This document shows positions 22,318 to 29,031 of a DNA stretch of 33,244 nt, piece by piece. The notes below the pieces were generated by a model. It was not told the DNA's origin. It ran no database searches and saw only the letters and a program-made list of their open reading frames with translations. Positions within the stretch are counted from its first letter, which is position 1, and each line of letters begins with the position of its first letter. The position numbers were made by a program, and so were the translations under genes. The stretch comes from Chloroflexota bacterium (GTDB lineage: Bacteria > Chloroflexota > Limnocylindria > Limnocylindrales > CSP1-4). Location: contig VEOW01000121.1 of the NCBI GenBank assembly GCA_012026785.1, forward strand, positions 1 to 33,244, in the 5' to 3' direction.

Positions 22318-22686
22318 GTGACCGCTCCCAGCGTCTCCGCCCAGGTCTTCGGGACCAACGACTCGCAGCCGACTCGCGCGGCGCTGCGGTTCTTCAAGGA
22401 GCGGCGGGTCGCCGTGCATTTCGTCGATCTTCGGCGCAAGCCGATCGCCGCGGGCGAGCTGCGGCGGTTCGTCGAGCGGTTGGGGGCCATGGCGGTCGCC
22501 GACATCGAGGGTCGGGTTTGGCGCAATGCCGGTCATGCCTACCTTCGAATGGACGAGGCCGAGCTCGTCGAGCGCTTGCTTGCCGACCAACGGCTCCTGC
22601 GGTTGCCGCTCGTGCGGGTCGGGAACGGGGTTGCGGCGGGGCGCGACGAGGCCGCCTGGAAGCGACTGCTTGGCGGGCCCGCCTGA
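22318..22686 (+). CDS. ArsC/Spx-family thioredoxin-fold protein lacking the usual Cys
   Basis: 122 residues from GTG 22318. VQVFGT-like AQVFGTNDSQPTRAALRFFKERRVAVHFVDL matches the ArsC-family start, normally FGTKxCxxTRKAxRFF. Here Ser stands where the catalytic Cys or (in some relatives) Sec is expected (NDSQPTR). The rest (KPIAAGELRRFVERLG and LLRLPLVRVGNGVAAG) keeps the fold, including the cis-Pro-like LPLVRVGN. It therefore may not act as an arsenate reductase. The codon at the position was read from the given sequence as TCG; a sequencing error is unlikely but possible. It is divergent from the ACT-domain gene. Confidence 0.8.
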   Translation: MTAPSVSAQVFGTNDSQPTRAALRFFKERRVAVHFVDLRRKPIAAGELRRFVERLGAMAVADIEGRVWRNAGHAYLRMDEAELVERLLADQRLLRLPLVRVGNGVAAGRDEAAWKRLLGGPA

Positions 22687-23007
22687 CAGCCGGCCGACCG
22701 CGGCCGGCGCCCCCGCCGAATGCCCGCCGAACGGGCGCCGAACCGTGCGGGCCCGAGCGCCGAACCGTTGGGTTTGCAGCTGGAGCAACAACGGTCGGTT
22801 GGGCTGCCCGGAAGGCGGGCGGGGGAGGCCGCACGAGGCTCTCAACCGTCAGACGTGCTGGGCCAGAGCAACGCAGGACGGTTAGGCCTCCTATCAGCCC
22901 GCTCGTTCGCCCTCCAACCGTCCCTTGTTGCGGCTCGTGCAAACGGGACGGCCAGGGACGGCGAGGGGACGGCCAGGGACGGCGAGGGACGGTTGCGACG
23001 GATGCGG
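22687..23007. repeat. Intergenic region with AACCGT cluster and a 21-bp tandem repeat
   Basis: No gene is seen in these 321 bp. AACCGT or its complement occurs at 22741, 22763, 22844, 22878, 22916 and 22989, plus ACGGTCGGTT near 22791. A perfect 21-bp tandem repeat, GGGACGGCCAGGGACGGCGA plus one base, fills 22945-22986 and is followed by a partial third unit. CAACCGTC and GACGGTTG copies face each other and could pair. It lies between the ends of two convergent genes (ArsC-like and the tiny membrane protein). Confidence 0.6.
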
Positions 23008-23211
23008 TCAGGTTCGGCGGAGCGCGCGCCAGGCCAGCACGCCGCCGAGCACCACGAGGGCGGCGCCGACGACGGCCCAGAAGGGATCGCCGACCATGAA
23101 GCTGCCACCGATCGGCACGCCGAGGCCCTGGGCAAGCCAGACCAGCCCGGTCAGCGCGACGATCGCCGCGAGCAGCAGCTTGAACGCAGGGGATCGGCGT
23201 GGCTCGGTCAT
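23008..23211 (-). CDS. Tiny two-helix membrane protein
   Basis: 67 residues from ATG 23211. A basic start (MTEPRRSP) precedes helix one (FKLLLAAIVALTGLVWLAQG), a Gly/Pro turn (LGVPIGGSFMVGD) and helix two (FWAVVGAALVVLGGVLAW), ending RALRRT. The pattern with both termini basic gives a cytoplasmic hairpin topology. It resembles small integral membrane proteins of unknown function that are common in Actinomycetota and Chloroflexota. The open frame reaches 23841 only as a shadow of the LOG gene. It is divergent from that gene. Confidence 0.68.
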   Translation of the reverse strand: MTEPRRSPAFKLLLAAIVALTGLVWLAQGLGVPIGGSFMVGDPFWAVVGAALVVLGGVLAWRALRRT

Positions 23212-23310
23212 CGTTGGCCCTTCGCGGCGTAGGATGCACCCTTCGAGCGAATGACAGCCCGTGACCGGCCTGCGCTGGACAGGCGGATGGGAGAGGCCAA
23301 GGAGACGGCG

Positions 23311-24228
23311 ATGACGACGAGCGAGCGGGACGCGCGGGACCGCCGAGTGGACGACGAACGGGGCGCCACCTCGAGGGCTGCGGACACGAGGATCGACGAT
23401 CCGCGAGAGGCGATCCCGCCGCCCGGTGGTGGCGAGCCGATGAGCGAGCGACGCCGGTCCGGCCGGCTGGTGATCCGTCGCGGTGCGGCCGACAAGCTGG
23501 CCGAGGACGCGACGATGACCGAGGACCAGAAGCTCCTCGCGCCGACCGGCCGTCCGGCCTTCCTCAACACCGATCCCTGGCGCTCGCTGCGGATCCTCTC
23601 GGAGTTCGTCGAGGGCTTCGATGCCCTCGCCGGCCTGGGGCCGGCGATCTCCATCTTCGGCTCGGCCCGCGTCCTGCCCGGCAGCCCGGCCTACGAGACG
23701 GCCCGGCAGATCGGGTACCTGCTCGCCAAGGACGGTTACACGGTCATCACCGGCGGCGGCCCGGGCGTCATGGAAGGCGCCAACCGCGGCTGCCAGGAGG
23801 CCGGCGGGATGTCGGTCGGCTGCAACATCGAGCTGCCACACGAGCAGTCGATCAACCCGTACGTCGACCTCGGCGTGGAGTTCCGCTACTTCTTCGCCCG
23901 CAAGGTCATGTTCGTCAAGTACGCCGACGGCTTCGTCATCCTGCCGGGCGGCTACGGCACGATGGATGAGCTATTCGAGGCGTTGACCCTCATCCAGACC
24001 GGCAAGATCCGGCATTTCCCGGTCGTGCTGGTCGGCTCGGCGTTCTACGGCGGGTTGCTTGCCTGGCTGCGGGCCAAGCTCGTCGAGGAGCAGATGGTGC
24101 AGGCGGCGGACGTCGACCTCATCCAGGTGACCGACGATCCGGCGGAGGTGGTGGAGATCATCCGGCGGGCGGGTCGACGCCGATCGGCCGAGCGACCCGA
24201 GGCCACTGGCGCGGGCGACGGCGGCTGA
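23311..24228 (+). CDS. LOG-family nucleotide 5'-monophosphate hydrolase (TIGR00730-like)
   Basis: 305 residues from ATG 23311, chosen because AAGGAG lies 6 nt upstream; ATG 23251 is the furthest alternative. The Rossmann core has ISIFGSARVLPGS, VITGGGPGVMEGANRGC and ILPGGYGTMDELFEAL, the PGGxGTxxE signature of lysine-decarboxylase-like (LOG) proteins. These enzymes release the base from nucleoside monophosphates, including cytokinin ribotides in plants; they are not lysine decarboxylases. The first 80 or so residues are polar and variable, as in the longer bacterial LOG type. TAGGAT at 23230-23235 is a possible -10 box. Its stop is 3 bp from that of the convergent Rieske gene. Confidence 0.9.
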   Translation: MTTSERDARDRRVDDERGATSRAADTRIDDPREAIPPPGGGEPMSERRRSGRLVIRRGAADKLAEDATMTEDQKLLAPTGRPAFLNTDPWRSLRILSEFVEGFDALAGLGPAISIFGSARVLPGSPAYETARQIGYLLAKDGYTVITGGGPGVMEGANRGCQEAGGMSVGCNIELPHEQSINPYVDLGVEFRYFFARKVMFVKYADGFVILPGGYGTMDELFEALTLIQTGKIRHFPVVLVGSAFYGGLLAWLRAKLVEEQMVQAADVDLIQVTDDPAEVVEIIRRAGRRRSAERPEATGAGDGG

Positions 24229-24231
24229 CCG

Positions 24232-24756
24232 TCAGGCGCCGGCCGTGACCTCGGCGGCGACCTCGGCCGGGAGCCTGATCTCGATCCGCCCGTCGTGCAG
24301 CCGGAGCGGGTAGTAGCGAAATCGCCGGACGCGGGTCAGGCGGCGAGCGTCCGACTTGGGCCCCGGGGGGTCGCTTCTCGGGGGCTGGCCGTCGGGCGTC
24401 CAGACGGGCACGTAGGTCCCGTCCGGGAGCAGGCCGCCGGTGGTCGGCATGCCGACGACCTCGCCGTTGGCGAGGTCGAACCGGCCGCGATGCAACGGGC
24501 AGGCGACGACGCACCCGTCGAGGCTGCCGAGCGACAGCGGCGCCGACATGTGGGGGCAGCGGTCGTCGACGGCCACGACGCCATTCGACGTGTGGGCGAG
24601 GAGCACGTCCAGGTCGCCGAACGTCACCCGGCGCAGGCTCCCCTCGGGCAACGCTTCTGCGGCCAGCGCGACGACGAACGGCGCCTCGGCCGAGCCGGGC
24701 GCGACGAGCTCGGGCGGGAACGGTGCGATCGACAGGCTCTTCGTGGTCTCGGTCAT
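24232..24756 (-). CDS. Rieske [2Fe-2S] ferredoxin-type protein
   Basis: 174 residues from ATG 24756. The cluster motif is C-x-H-x16-C-x2-H: CPHMSAPLSLGSLDG then CPLHRGRFD, with ANGEVVGMP after it as in Rieske ferredoxins of aromatic dioxygenases and nitrite-reductase small subunits. There is no signal peptide, so it is cytoplasmic. A C-terminal region of about 60 residues (from PDGQPPRSD to the end) extends beyond the usual 100-110-residue ferredoxin and includes a strand pair (RRFRYYPLRLHDGRIEIRL). The electron partner is not in the window. TATTAGCAT about 9-12 nt upstream could be its -10 region. Confidence 0.87.
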   Translation of the reverse strand: MTETTKSLSIAPFPPELVAPGSAEAPFVVALAAEALPEGSLRRVTFGDLDVLLAHTSNGVVAVDDRCPHMSAPLSLGSLDGCVVACPLHRGRFDLANGEVVGMPTTGGLLPDGTYVPVWTPDGQPPRSDPPGPKSDARRLTRVRRFRYYPLRLHDGRIEIRLPAEVAAEVTAGA

Positions 24757-24780
24757 GACGCCTCGATGCTAATACGGCTC

Positions 24781-24987
24781 GCCACCTGGCAGGGTTACCA
24801 AATCAGTTGAACGAGTCGTCGGGGATTCGAGCGGTTCGCAGGGAAGCCCGGGCGCCCGCCCGGAGATCCACGCTCGGGCCCATCAACAGGGCGGCGTTCC
24901 CGGCCCTGTCCAGACCGCCTGGCTGCGTCACCTGGCGCCGCTTGGGCCCACGGCGTTCAATTCAATTGAGAAGTTGCCCGGTTGGTC
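24781..24987. repeat. Inverted-repeat intergenic element, copy 4
   Basis: The left end (24781-24813) has GGTTACCAAATCAGTTGAAC and the right end (24952-24987) has CGTTCAATTCAATTGAGAAG followed by TTGCCCGGTTGG. The left end is of the TTACCAAAT type seen at the right of copies 2 and 3, and the right end is of the TTGAGAAG type of copy 1, so this copy mixes both end types. The interior (140 bp) encodes nothing recognisable. The element occupies most of the 255-bp gap between the Rieske start and the exporter stop. Confidence 0.6.
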
Positions 24988-25011
24988 GGTATGAAGGTCT
25001 CGTCGCGCGGG

Positions 25012-26787
25012 TCAGTGCATCGCGGACATCGGCGACGGGGCGGGGGAACCCTCGTCGACGGACGGCTCCTCGTCGGAACCCGCTCTGCCCGGAGCGGGCG
25101 CACCGCTCCGGCGGCCGAGCGTCGTTCGGAGCGGCAGCTCGGCCATGACCACCGCGGCGATCACGGCCAGGGCGGTCGTCACGACCGCGACGCTGAAGGT
25201 CTGGCCAATCGCGAGCGTGAAGGCGTCGAAGAAGGCCGCGTCGAGCCGCGGCACGAACGGGCCGAGCAGCTGGTCGATGAGCGGCTGCGCCGGCGTCGGC
25301 GCATTCGCCTTGGCGTAGTCGATCAACGCCTGGCCGAAGCTCTGGCCGACGCCCGAGGCCTCGCCGAGATCGAGATTCGGCAGGCCGCCGGCGCCGAGGT
25401 TCTGGAGCTGATCGCGGAACGGCGCGGGCACGGCCGCCGCGATGTCGGTGAAGATCGGCGTCAGCTTGGATGGCAGGATCTCGCGCAGCGATTGCCCGAA
25501 GACCGTGCCCGCGATCGCCAGCCCGATGGAGCCGCCGATCTGGCGGAAGAACGTCAGGTTGCTGGTCGCGACGCCGAGCTTGTCGTAGGAGACGGCGTTC
25601 TGGACGATGATCGTGAAGCCGGCCAGCGTGGGCCCGATCCCGATGCCGGTCACGAGCATCCAGGCGTAGAGGGTGAGCGTGTCGACCTCGGCCGTGATGT
25701 GCGACATCAGCCAGATCCCGAACACCATGACCGCCATCGCGCCCACCATCAGGACCTTGTACTTCCCCGTCCGGGCGATGATCTGGCCGGACAGGATGGA
25801 GCTCGCGATCAAGCCGATCAGGAGCGGGAACATCTGGTAGCCGGCCTCGGTCGCGCCGGCGCCGCGCACGACCTGGAACCACCGCGGGATGAAGATGACC
25901 GCCCCAAAGAAGCCGAACGACACCAGGAACGTCGCGGCGATCGAGGCCGCGTAGGTCCGGTTCCGGAACAGCCCGAGCGGGACGATCGGCTCCCTGGCCC
26001 GCGATTCGATGACCAGGAAGACCGCCCCGATCGCGAGGCCGATCAGGACGAAGCCGCCGACGACGAAGTCCGTCCATTCGCCGGTCTGCTTGTTCGTCAG
26101 GCCGATGAGGAAGAAGGTGATCGCGACCGCGAAGACGGCGGCGCCCAGGTAGTCGATCGAGCGGCTGACGTTCGGGTGGCGGATGTTCGGCAGCAGGTGC
26201 CACACGACGTACAGCGATACCAGGCCGATCGGGACGTTGACGTAGAACACCCAGTGCCAGCTGATCGTGTCGGTGATGACACCGCCGAGGAACGGGCCGA
26301 TCAGGAACGACAGCCCGAACACCGCCCCGAACAGGCCCTGGTACTTGCCCCGCTCGGCCGGCGTGAACAGGTCGCCGATGACCGCCAGCGCGATCGGGAA
26401 CAGTGAGCCTGCGCCGATGCCCTGGATGCCGCGGAACAGGATGAGCTGCCACATCTCCTGGCTCAGCCCCGAGAGCGCCGAGCCGATGAGGAAGATGCTG
26501 ATGCCGAACAGCAGCAGCGGCTTGCGGCCGATCAGGTCGGACAGCTTGCCGTAGAAGGGAACGGTGATGGTCGAGGTCAGCAGGTAGATCGTGACGGCCC
26601 AGACGTAGTAGTCGTTGCCGCCGAGGTCGGTGACGACGCGCGGCAGCGCGGTCCCGACGACGGTCTGGTCGAGCGCCCCGAGGAACAGCGCCAGGAGGAT
26701 AGCGAGGAGGATCTCCATCTTCTCGCGGCGCGGCAGGTCGAGTCCGGCCTCGTGCTGGTCGGCGGAAGGGTTGGGGACGGAAGCCAT
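25012..26787 (-). CDS. DHA2-family multidrug exporter (EmrB/QacA-like MFS)
   Basis: 591 residues from ATG 26787, preferred over ATG 26811 because AAAGGA lies upstream of it. About 14 membrane helices fit the DHA2 proton-drug antiporters. Motifs are LDQTVVGTALPRV in helix 1 (motif D1), YGKLSDLIGRKPLLL (motif A) and LIGPFLGGVI (motif C). A long outer loop between the last two helices (about residues 475-540, with PAPFRDQLQNLGAGG) is typical of EmrB types. It would export lipophilic drugs or cations; the substrate is unknown. The MarR-family gene lies 48 bp upstream on the same strand and probably controls it. Confidence 0.92.
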   Translation of the reverse strand: MASVPNPSADQHEAGLDLPRREKMEILLAILLALFLGALDQTVVGTALPRVVTDLGGNDYYVWAVTIYLLTSTITVPFYGKLSDLIGRKPLLLFGISIFLIGSALSGLSQEMWQLILFRGIQGIGAGSLFPIALAVIGDLFTPAERGKYQGLFGAVFGLSFLIGPFLGGVITDTISWHWVFYVNVPIGLVSLYVVWHLLPNIRHPNVSRSIDYLGAAVFAVAITFFLIGLTNKQTGEWTDFVVGGFVLIGLAIGAVFLVIESRAREPIVPLGLFRNRTYAASIAATFLVSFGFFGAVIFIPRWFQVVRGAGATEAGYQMFPLLIGLIASSILSGQIIARTGKYKVLMVGAMAVMVFGIWLMSHITAEVDTLTLYAWMLVTGIGIGPTLAGFTIIVQNAVSYDKLGVATSNLTFFRQIGGSIGLAIAGTVFGQSLREILPSKLTPIFTDIAAAVPAPFRDQLQNLGAGGLPNLDLGEASGVGQSFGQALIDYAKANAPTPAQPLIDQLLGPFVPRLDAAFFDAFTLAIGQTFSVAVVTTALAVIAAVVMAELPLRTTLGRRSGAPAPGRAGSDEEPSVDEGSPAPSPMSAMH

Positions 26788-26835
26788 CAGGGCAGGTCCT
26801 TTCGAGCGCATCGGGGATGCCGGGGGTTGCCCGGG

Positions 26836-27381
26836 TCAGTCGTCGTCGGTGAAGAAGTGGCGGTGGGTTGGGGCGTTCTCGGACCCGCTGCCGAGCTCTG
26901 CGGAGGCGGCCGACCGGAGGTCCCGAATGGCCTGGCCGGCGCGGCGGCGCTGGCGCTCGTCGAGCCGCCGGAGGATTCGGCGGAGGCGATCTCGCCGCAG
27001 CCCCTCGGTCTGCTCCAGCGCGAGGCGGCCCGCCGGTCCGGGGCGGACGAGCACCCGGCGGCGATCGTCCGGATCGCCGGTTCGCTCGCCGAGGCCCCGG
27101 TCCTCCATCCGGTCGATGAGGCCGGTGGCGGCCGGGAGCGACACGTCGAGGAGCTCGGCCAGGTGGGTCATCGTGGTCGGGCCGCGGTGGTCGAGGAGCC
27201 ACAGCACGTGCAGCTGGCCCATGCTGACCTCCTGGCGCATGAGTCCGGCCATCGCGGCGCAGCGCATCTCCCGGATCAGGCCGAGGACCTCACCGAGCAC
27301 CGGCTCCAGGTCGGCGAGAGGCTCGGCGCCGACGAGGGCAGTACGCTTCGGAACAGGTGGGATGGGGGATGTAGTTCGCAC
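26836..27381 (-). CDS. MarR-family transcriptional regulator
   Basis: About 181 residues from GTG 27381. The winged helix has MGQLHVLWLLDHRGPTTMTHLAELLDVSLPAATGLIDRMEDRGL (read in segments), then ERTGDPDDRRRVLVRPGPAG, the wing with the D-DRR signature. The C-terminal helix (RLDERQRRRAGQAIRDL) fits the dimerisation region. It precedes a DHA2 exporter in the same direction, the usual emrR-emrB arrangement, so it likely represses both until a drug binds. GTG 27381 lies inside an inverted repeat that looks like the operator. A later start is possible (GTG at about residue 17). Confidence 0.86.
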   Translation of the reverse strand: MRTTSPIPPVPKRTALVGAEPLADLEPVLGEVLGLIREMRCAAMAGLMRQEVSMGQLHVLWLLDHRGPTTMTHLAELLDVSLPAATGLIDRMEDRGLGERTGDPDDRRRVLVRPGPAGRLALEQTEGLRRDRLRRILRRLDERQRRRAGQAIRDLRSAASAELGSGSENAPTHRHFFTDDD

Positions 27382-27397
27382 GAGGCGAACTATTCTA
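27374..27397 (-). promoter_or_regulatory. Promoter and putative MarR operator
   Basis: GTTCGC (27374-27379) and GCGAAC (27385-27390) are a perfect inverted repeat with a 5-nt spacer. On the minus strand TAGAAT (27397-27392) is a good -10 hexamer immediately upstream, 10 nt before GTG 27381. The repeat therefore covers the transcription start and the start codon, an ideal place for self-repression by the MarR protein. Confidence 0.55.
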
Positions 27398-27498
27398 GCA
27401 ATGCGAATAAAACGGGTGCGTGCGTGCCGAGTCGTCGGCCGAGTTTCGGTCCGTTGTGCTCGCCGGGTGTGACGATCTGGCCCTACCGCGGCATCCGA

Positions 27499-27520
27499 CG
27501 GTGGCCCACGCTGGCCACCG
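27499..27520 (+). promoter_or_regulatory. Perfect 8-bp hairpin upstream of the small membrane protein gene
   Basis: CGGTGGCC (27499-27506) and GGCCACCG (27513-27520) pair exactly around a 6-nt loop, 31 bp before ATG 27551. It may be an operator palindrome or a leader hairpin. Otherwise the 169-bp gap between the divergent MarR start and this gene holds no gene. Confidence 0.4.
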
Positions 27521-27550
27521 ACCGGACCGTGCAGCGAGGGGAGACGGGTC

Positions 27551-27955
27551 ATGAGTCGCCGAAGCGTTCGCTATGCCGCCGCGTTCATTGCCACGGCGAT
27601 GGCCGCCATCTACGTCCTCATCGGCCTCGACATCCTGCAGGTCGTCGAGGACCAGGCGGTGGGCACAGATCTCTTTGGATTCGGAATGAGCGCCGCCGCG
27701 CTGTTCGCCTTCGGTGCGTTGCTGCTGGTCGCGTCCGATCGGCGGTCCCTCTGGGTTCTCGGTGCGATCCTTCAGGTGGCGGTGGCCGTGCTGTACGTCG
27801 CGGTCTCGGTGAACCGGCATCCACCATTCGAGTTCTGGGGGGTCGCACTCCGGCTCCTGCAGGTCCCACTGTTCCTGGCCCTCGTCGTCCTGGCCGTGCA
27901 GCCGCGTACCGAAGCCTCCGTTGTGGCCTCTCAAATCCGGATCGGGCGCGGCTGA
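27551..27955 (+). CDS. Four-helix membrane protein, unknown function
   Basis: 134 residues from ATG 27551, with GAGGGGAGA upstream. Four hydrophobic segments are visible: YAAAFIATAMAAIYVLIGLDI, AALFAFGALLLVA, LWVLGAILQVAVAVLYVAVSV and LLQVPLFLALVVLAV. Acidic and Gly residues lie in the first loop (VVEDQAVGTDLFGFG). The C-terminus is polar. I recognise no family and it has no cofactor motif. It is divergent from the MarR gene and could be under the same regulator. The next gene is 91 bp downstream with its own ribosome-binding site. Confidence 0.68.
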   Translation: MSRRSVRYAAAFIATAMAAIYVLIGLDILQVVEDQAVGTDLFGFGMSAAALFAFGALLLVASDRRSLWVLGAILQVAVAVLYVAVSVNRHPPFEFWGVALRLLQVPLFLALVVLAVQPRTEASVVASQIRIGRG

Positions 27956-28046
27956 CGCGCCCTTCGGAGCCCCGGGAAACCGATCGAGTGCCGGCCCGGT
28001 TACGATCGCCTCTCTCCACGAACCCGCCGGGAACCACGGAGGCGAG

Positions 28047-29027
28047 ATGCGGTTCGCGCTGATGACCGAGCCCCAGCAGGGCATGGGCTACGAGGACCAG
28101 CTGGCGCTGGTGCGCGTCGCGGAACGAAGCGGCTTCGAGGCCTTCTTCCGCAGCGACCACTACGCGAGCTTCCCTGGCCCGGGCGACGTGGAGACGACCG
28201 ACGCCTGGGCCGTCCTGGCCGGCCTGGCGCGCGAGACGACCACGATCACGCTGGGGACACTCGTCAGCCCGGTGACGTTCCGCCACCCCGGCAACTTCGT
28301 GAAGCTCGTCACGACCGTCGATCACATGGCCGGCGGGCGGTTGGAGGTCGGCGTCGGAGCCGGCTGGAACGACGACGACCACGTCCGGCTCGGCTTGCCG
28401 TTCCCGCCGATCGACGAGCGGGCCGACCTGCTCGAGGACCAGCTCGCGATCCTCCACGGGCTGTGGACGGAGGACGAGGGCTGGTCGTACGACGGCCACC
28501 AGGTTCGAGTCGAAGGCGGGCAGCTCAACCCTCGTCCGGTCGATCTGCCCGGGCGGCCCCGTTCGAACGGACGGGCCCGGCCACGGATCATCACCGGCGG
28601 CCAGGGGTCGCCGCGGGCGCTCCGGATCGCGGTTCGCTGGGCCGACGAGTTCAACCTGTCGTCGTCGTCGCCCAAGGTCGCGCGGGCCAAGATGGTCGAG
28701 CTCGACGAGGTCTGCCGCTCGGGCGGTCGAGAGCCGTCGACGCTCGCCCGCTCGGCGATGGTCGGGGTCCTGGTGGGGCGCGATGCGGCGGAGGTCGAGC
28801 GACGGACCGCGGAGCTGCGAGGGGTCCTCGGCATGGCCGGAGACACCGATCCGGCGTGGCTCGCGGAGCGGCGAGCGCGCTGGAGCTTCGGCACGCCCGA
28901 CGAGGCACGGGCGACCGTCCAACGCTACGCCGAGGCGGGCATCGAGCGGATCATGCTCCAGGACTTCCTGCCGTTCGACTACGCGATGGTCGAGCTGATG
29001 GCCGAGGAGCTGATCGGGCGGGTCTAG
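28047..29027 (+). CDS. Luciferase-like (LLM) F420-dependent oxidoreductase
   Basis: 326 residues from ATG 28047, with GGAGG 5 nt upstream. The TIM-barrel start MRFALMTEPQQG, FRSDHY, TTTITLGTLVSPVTFRHPG, DHMAGGRLEVGVGAGWNDDDH (read in parts) and IITGGQGSPRALRIAVRWAD follow the F420-binding LLM class closely. This is the group of F420-dependent reductases and dehydrogenases rather than the FMN luciferases. The substrate is unknown. TACGAT at 28001-28006 is a possible -10 box. Its stop lies 4 bp from that of the convergent SIS gene. Confidence 0.9.
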   Translation: MRFALMTEPQQGMGYEDQLALVRVAERSGFEAFFRSDHYASFPGPGDVETTDAWAVLAGLARETTTITLGTLVSPVTFRHPGNFVKLVTTVDHMAGGRLEVGVGAGWNDDDHVRLGLPFPPIDERADLLEDQLAILHGLWTEDEGWSYDGHQVRVEGGQLNPRPVDLPGRPRSNGRARPRIITGGQGSPRALRIAVRWADEFNLSSSSPKVARAKMVELDEVCRSGGREPSTLARSAMVGVLVGRDAAEVERRTAELRGVLGMAGDTDPAWLAERRARWSFGTPDEARATVQRYAEAGIERIMLQDFLPFDYAMVELMAEELIGRV

Positions 29028-29031
29028 GCGC

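Noticed and set aside
24962-27202. A 746-residue minus-strand Arg/Pro-rich ORF
   Set aside because: It is an out-of-frame reading of the exporter and MarR genes with typical high-GC shadow composition.
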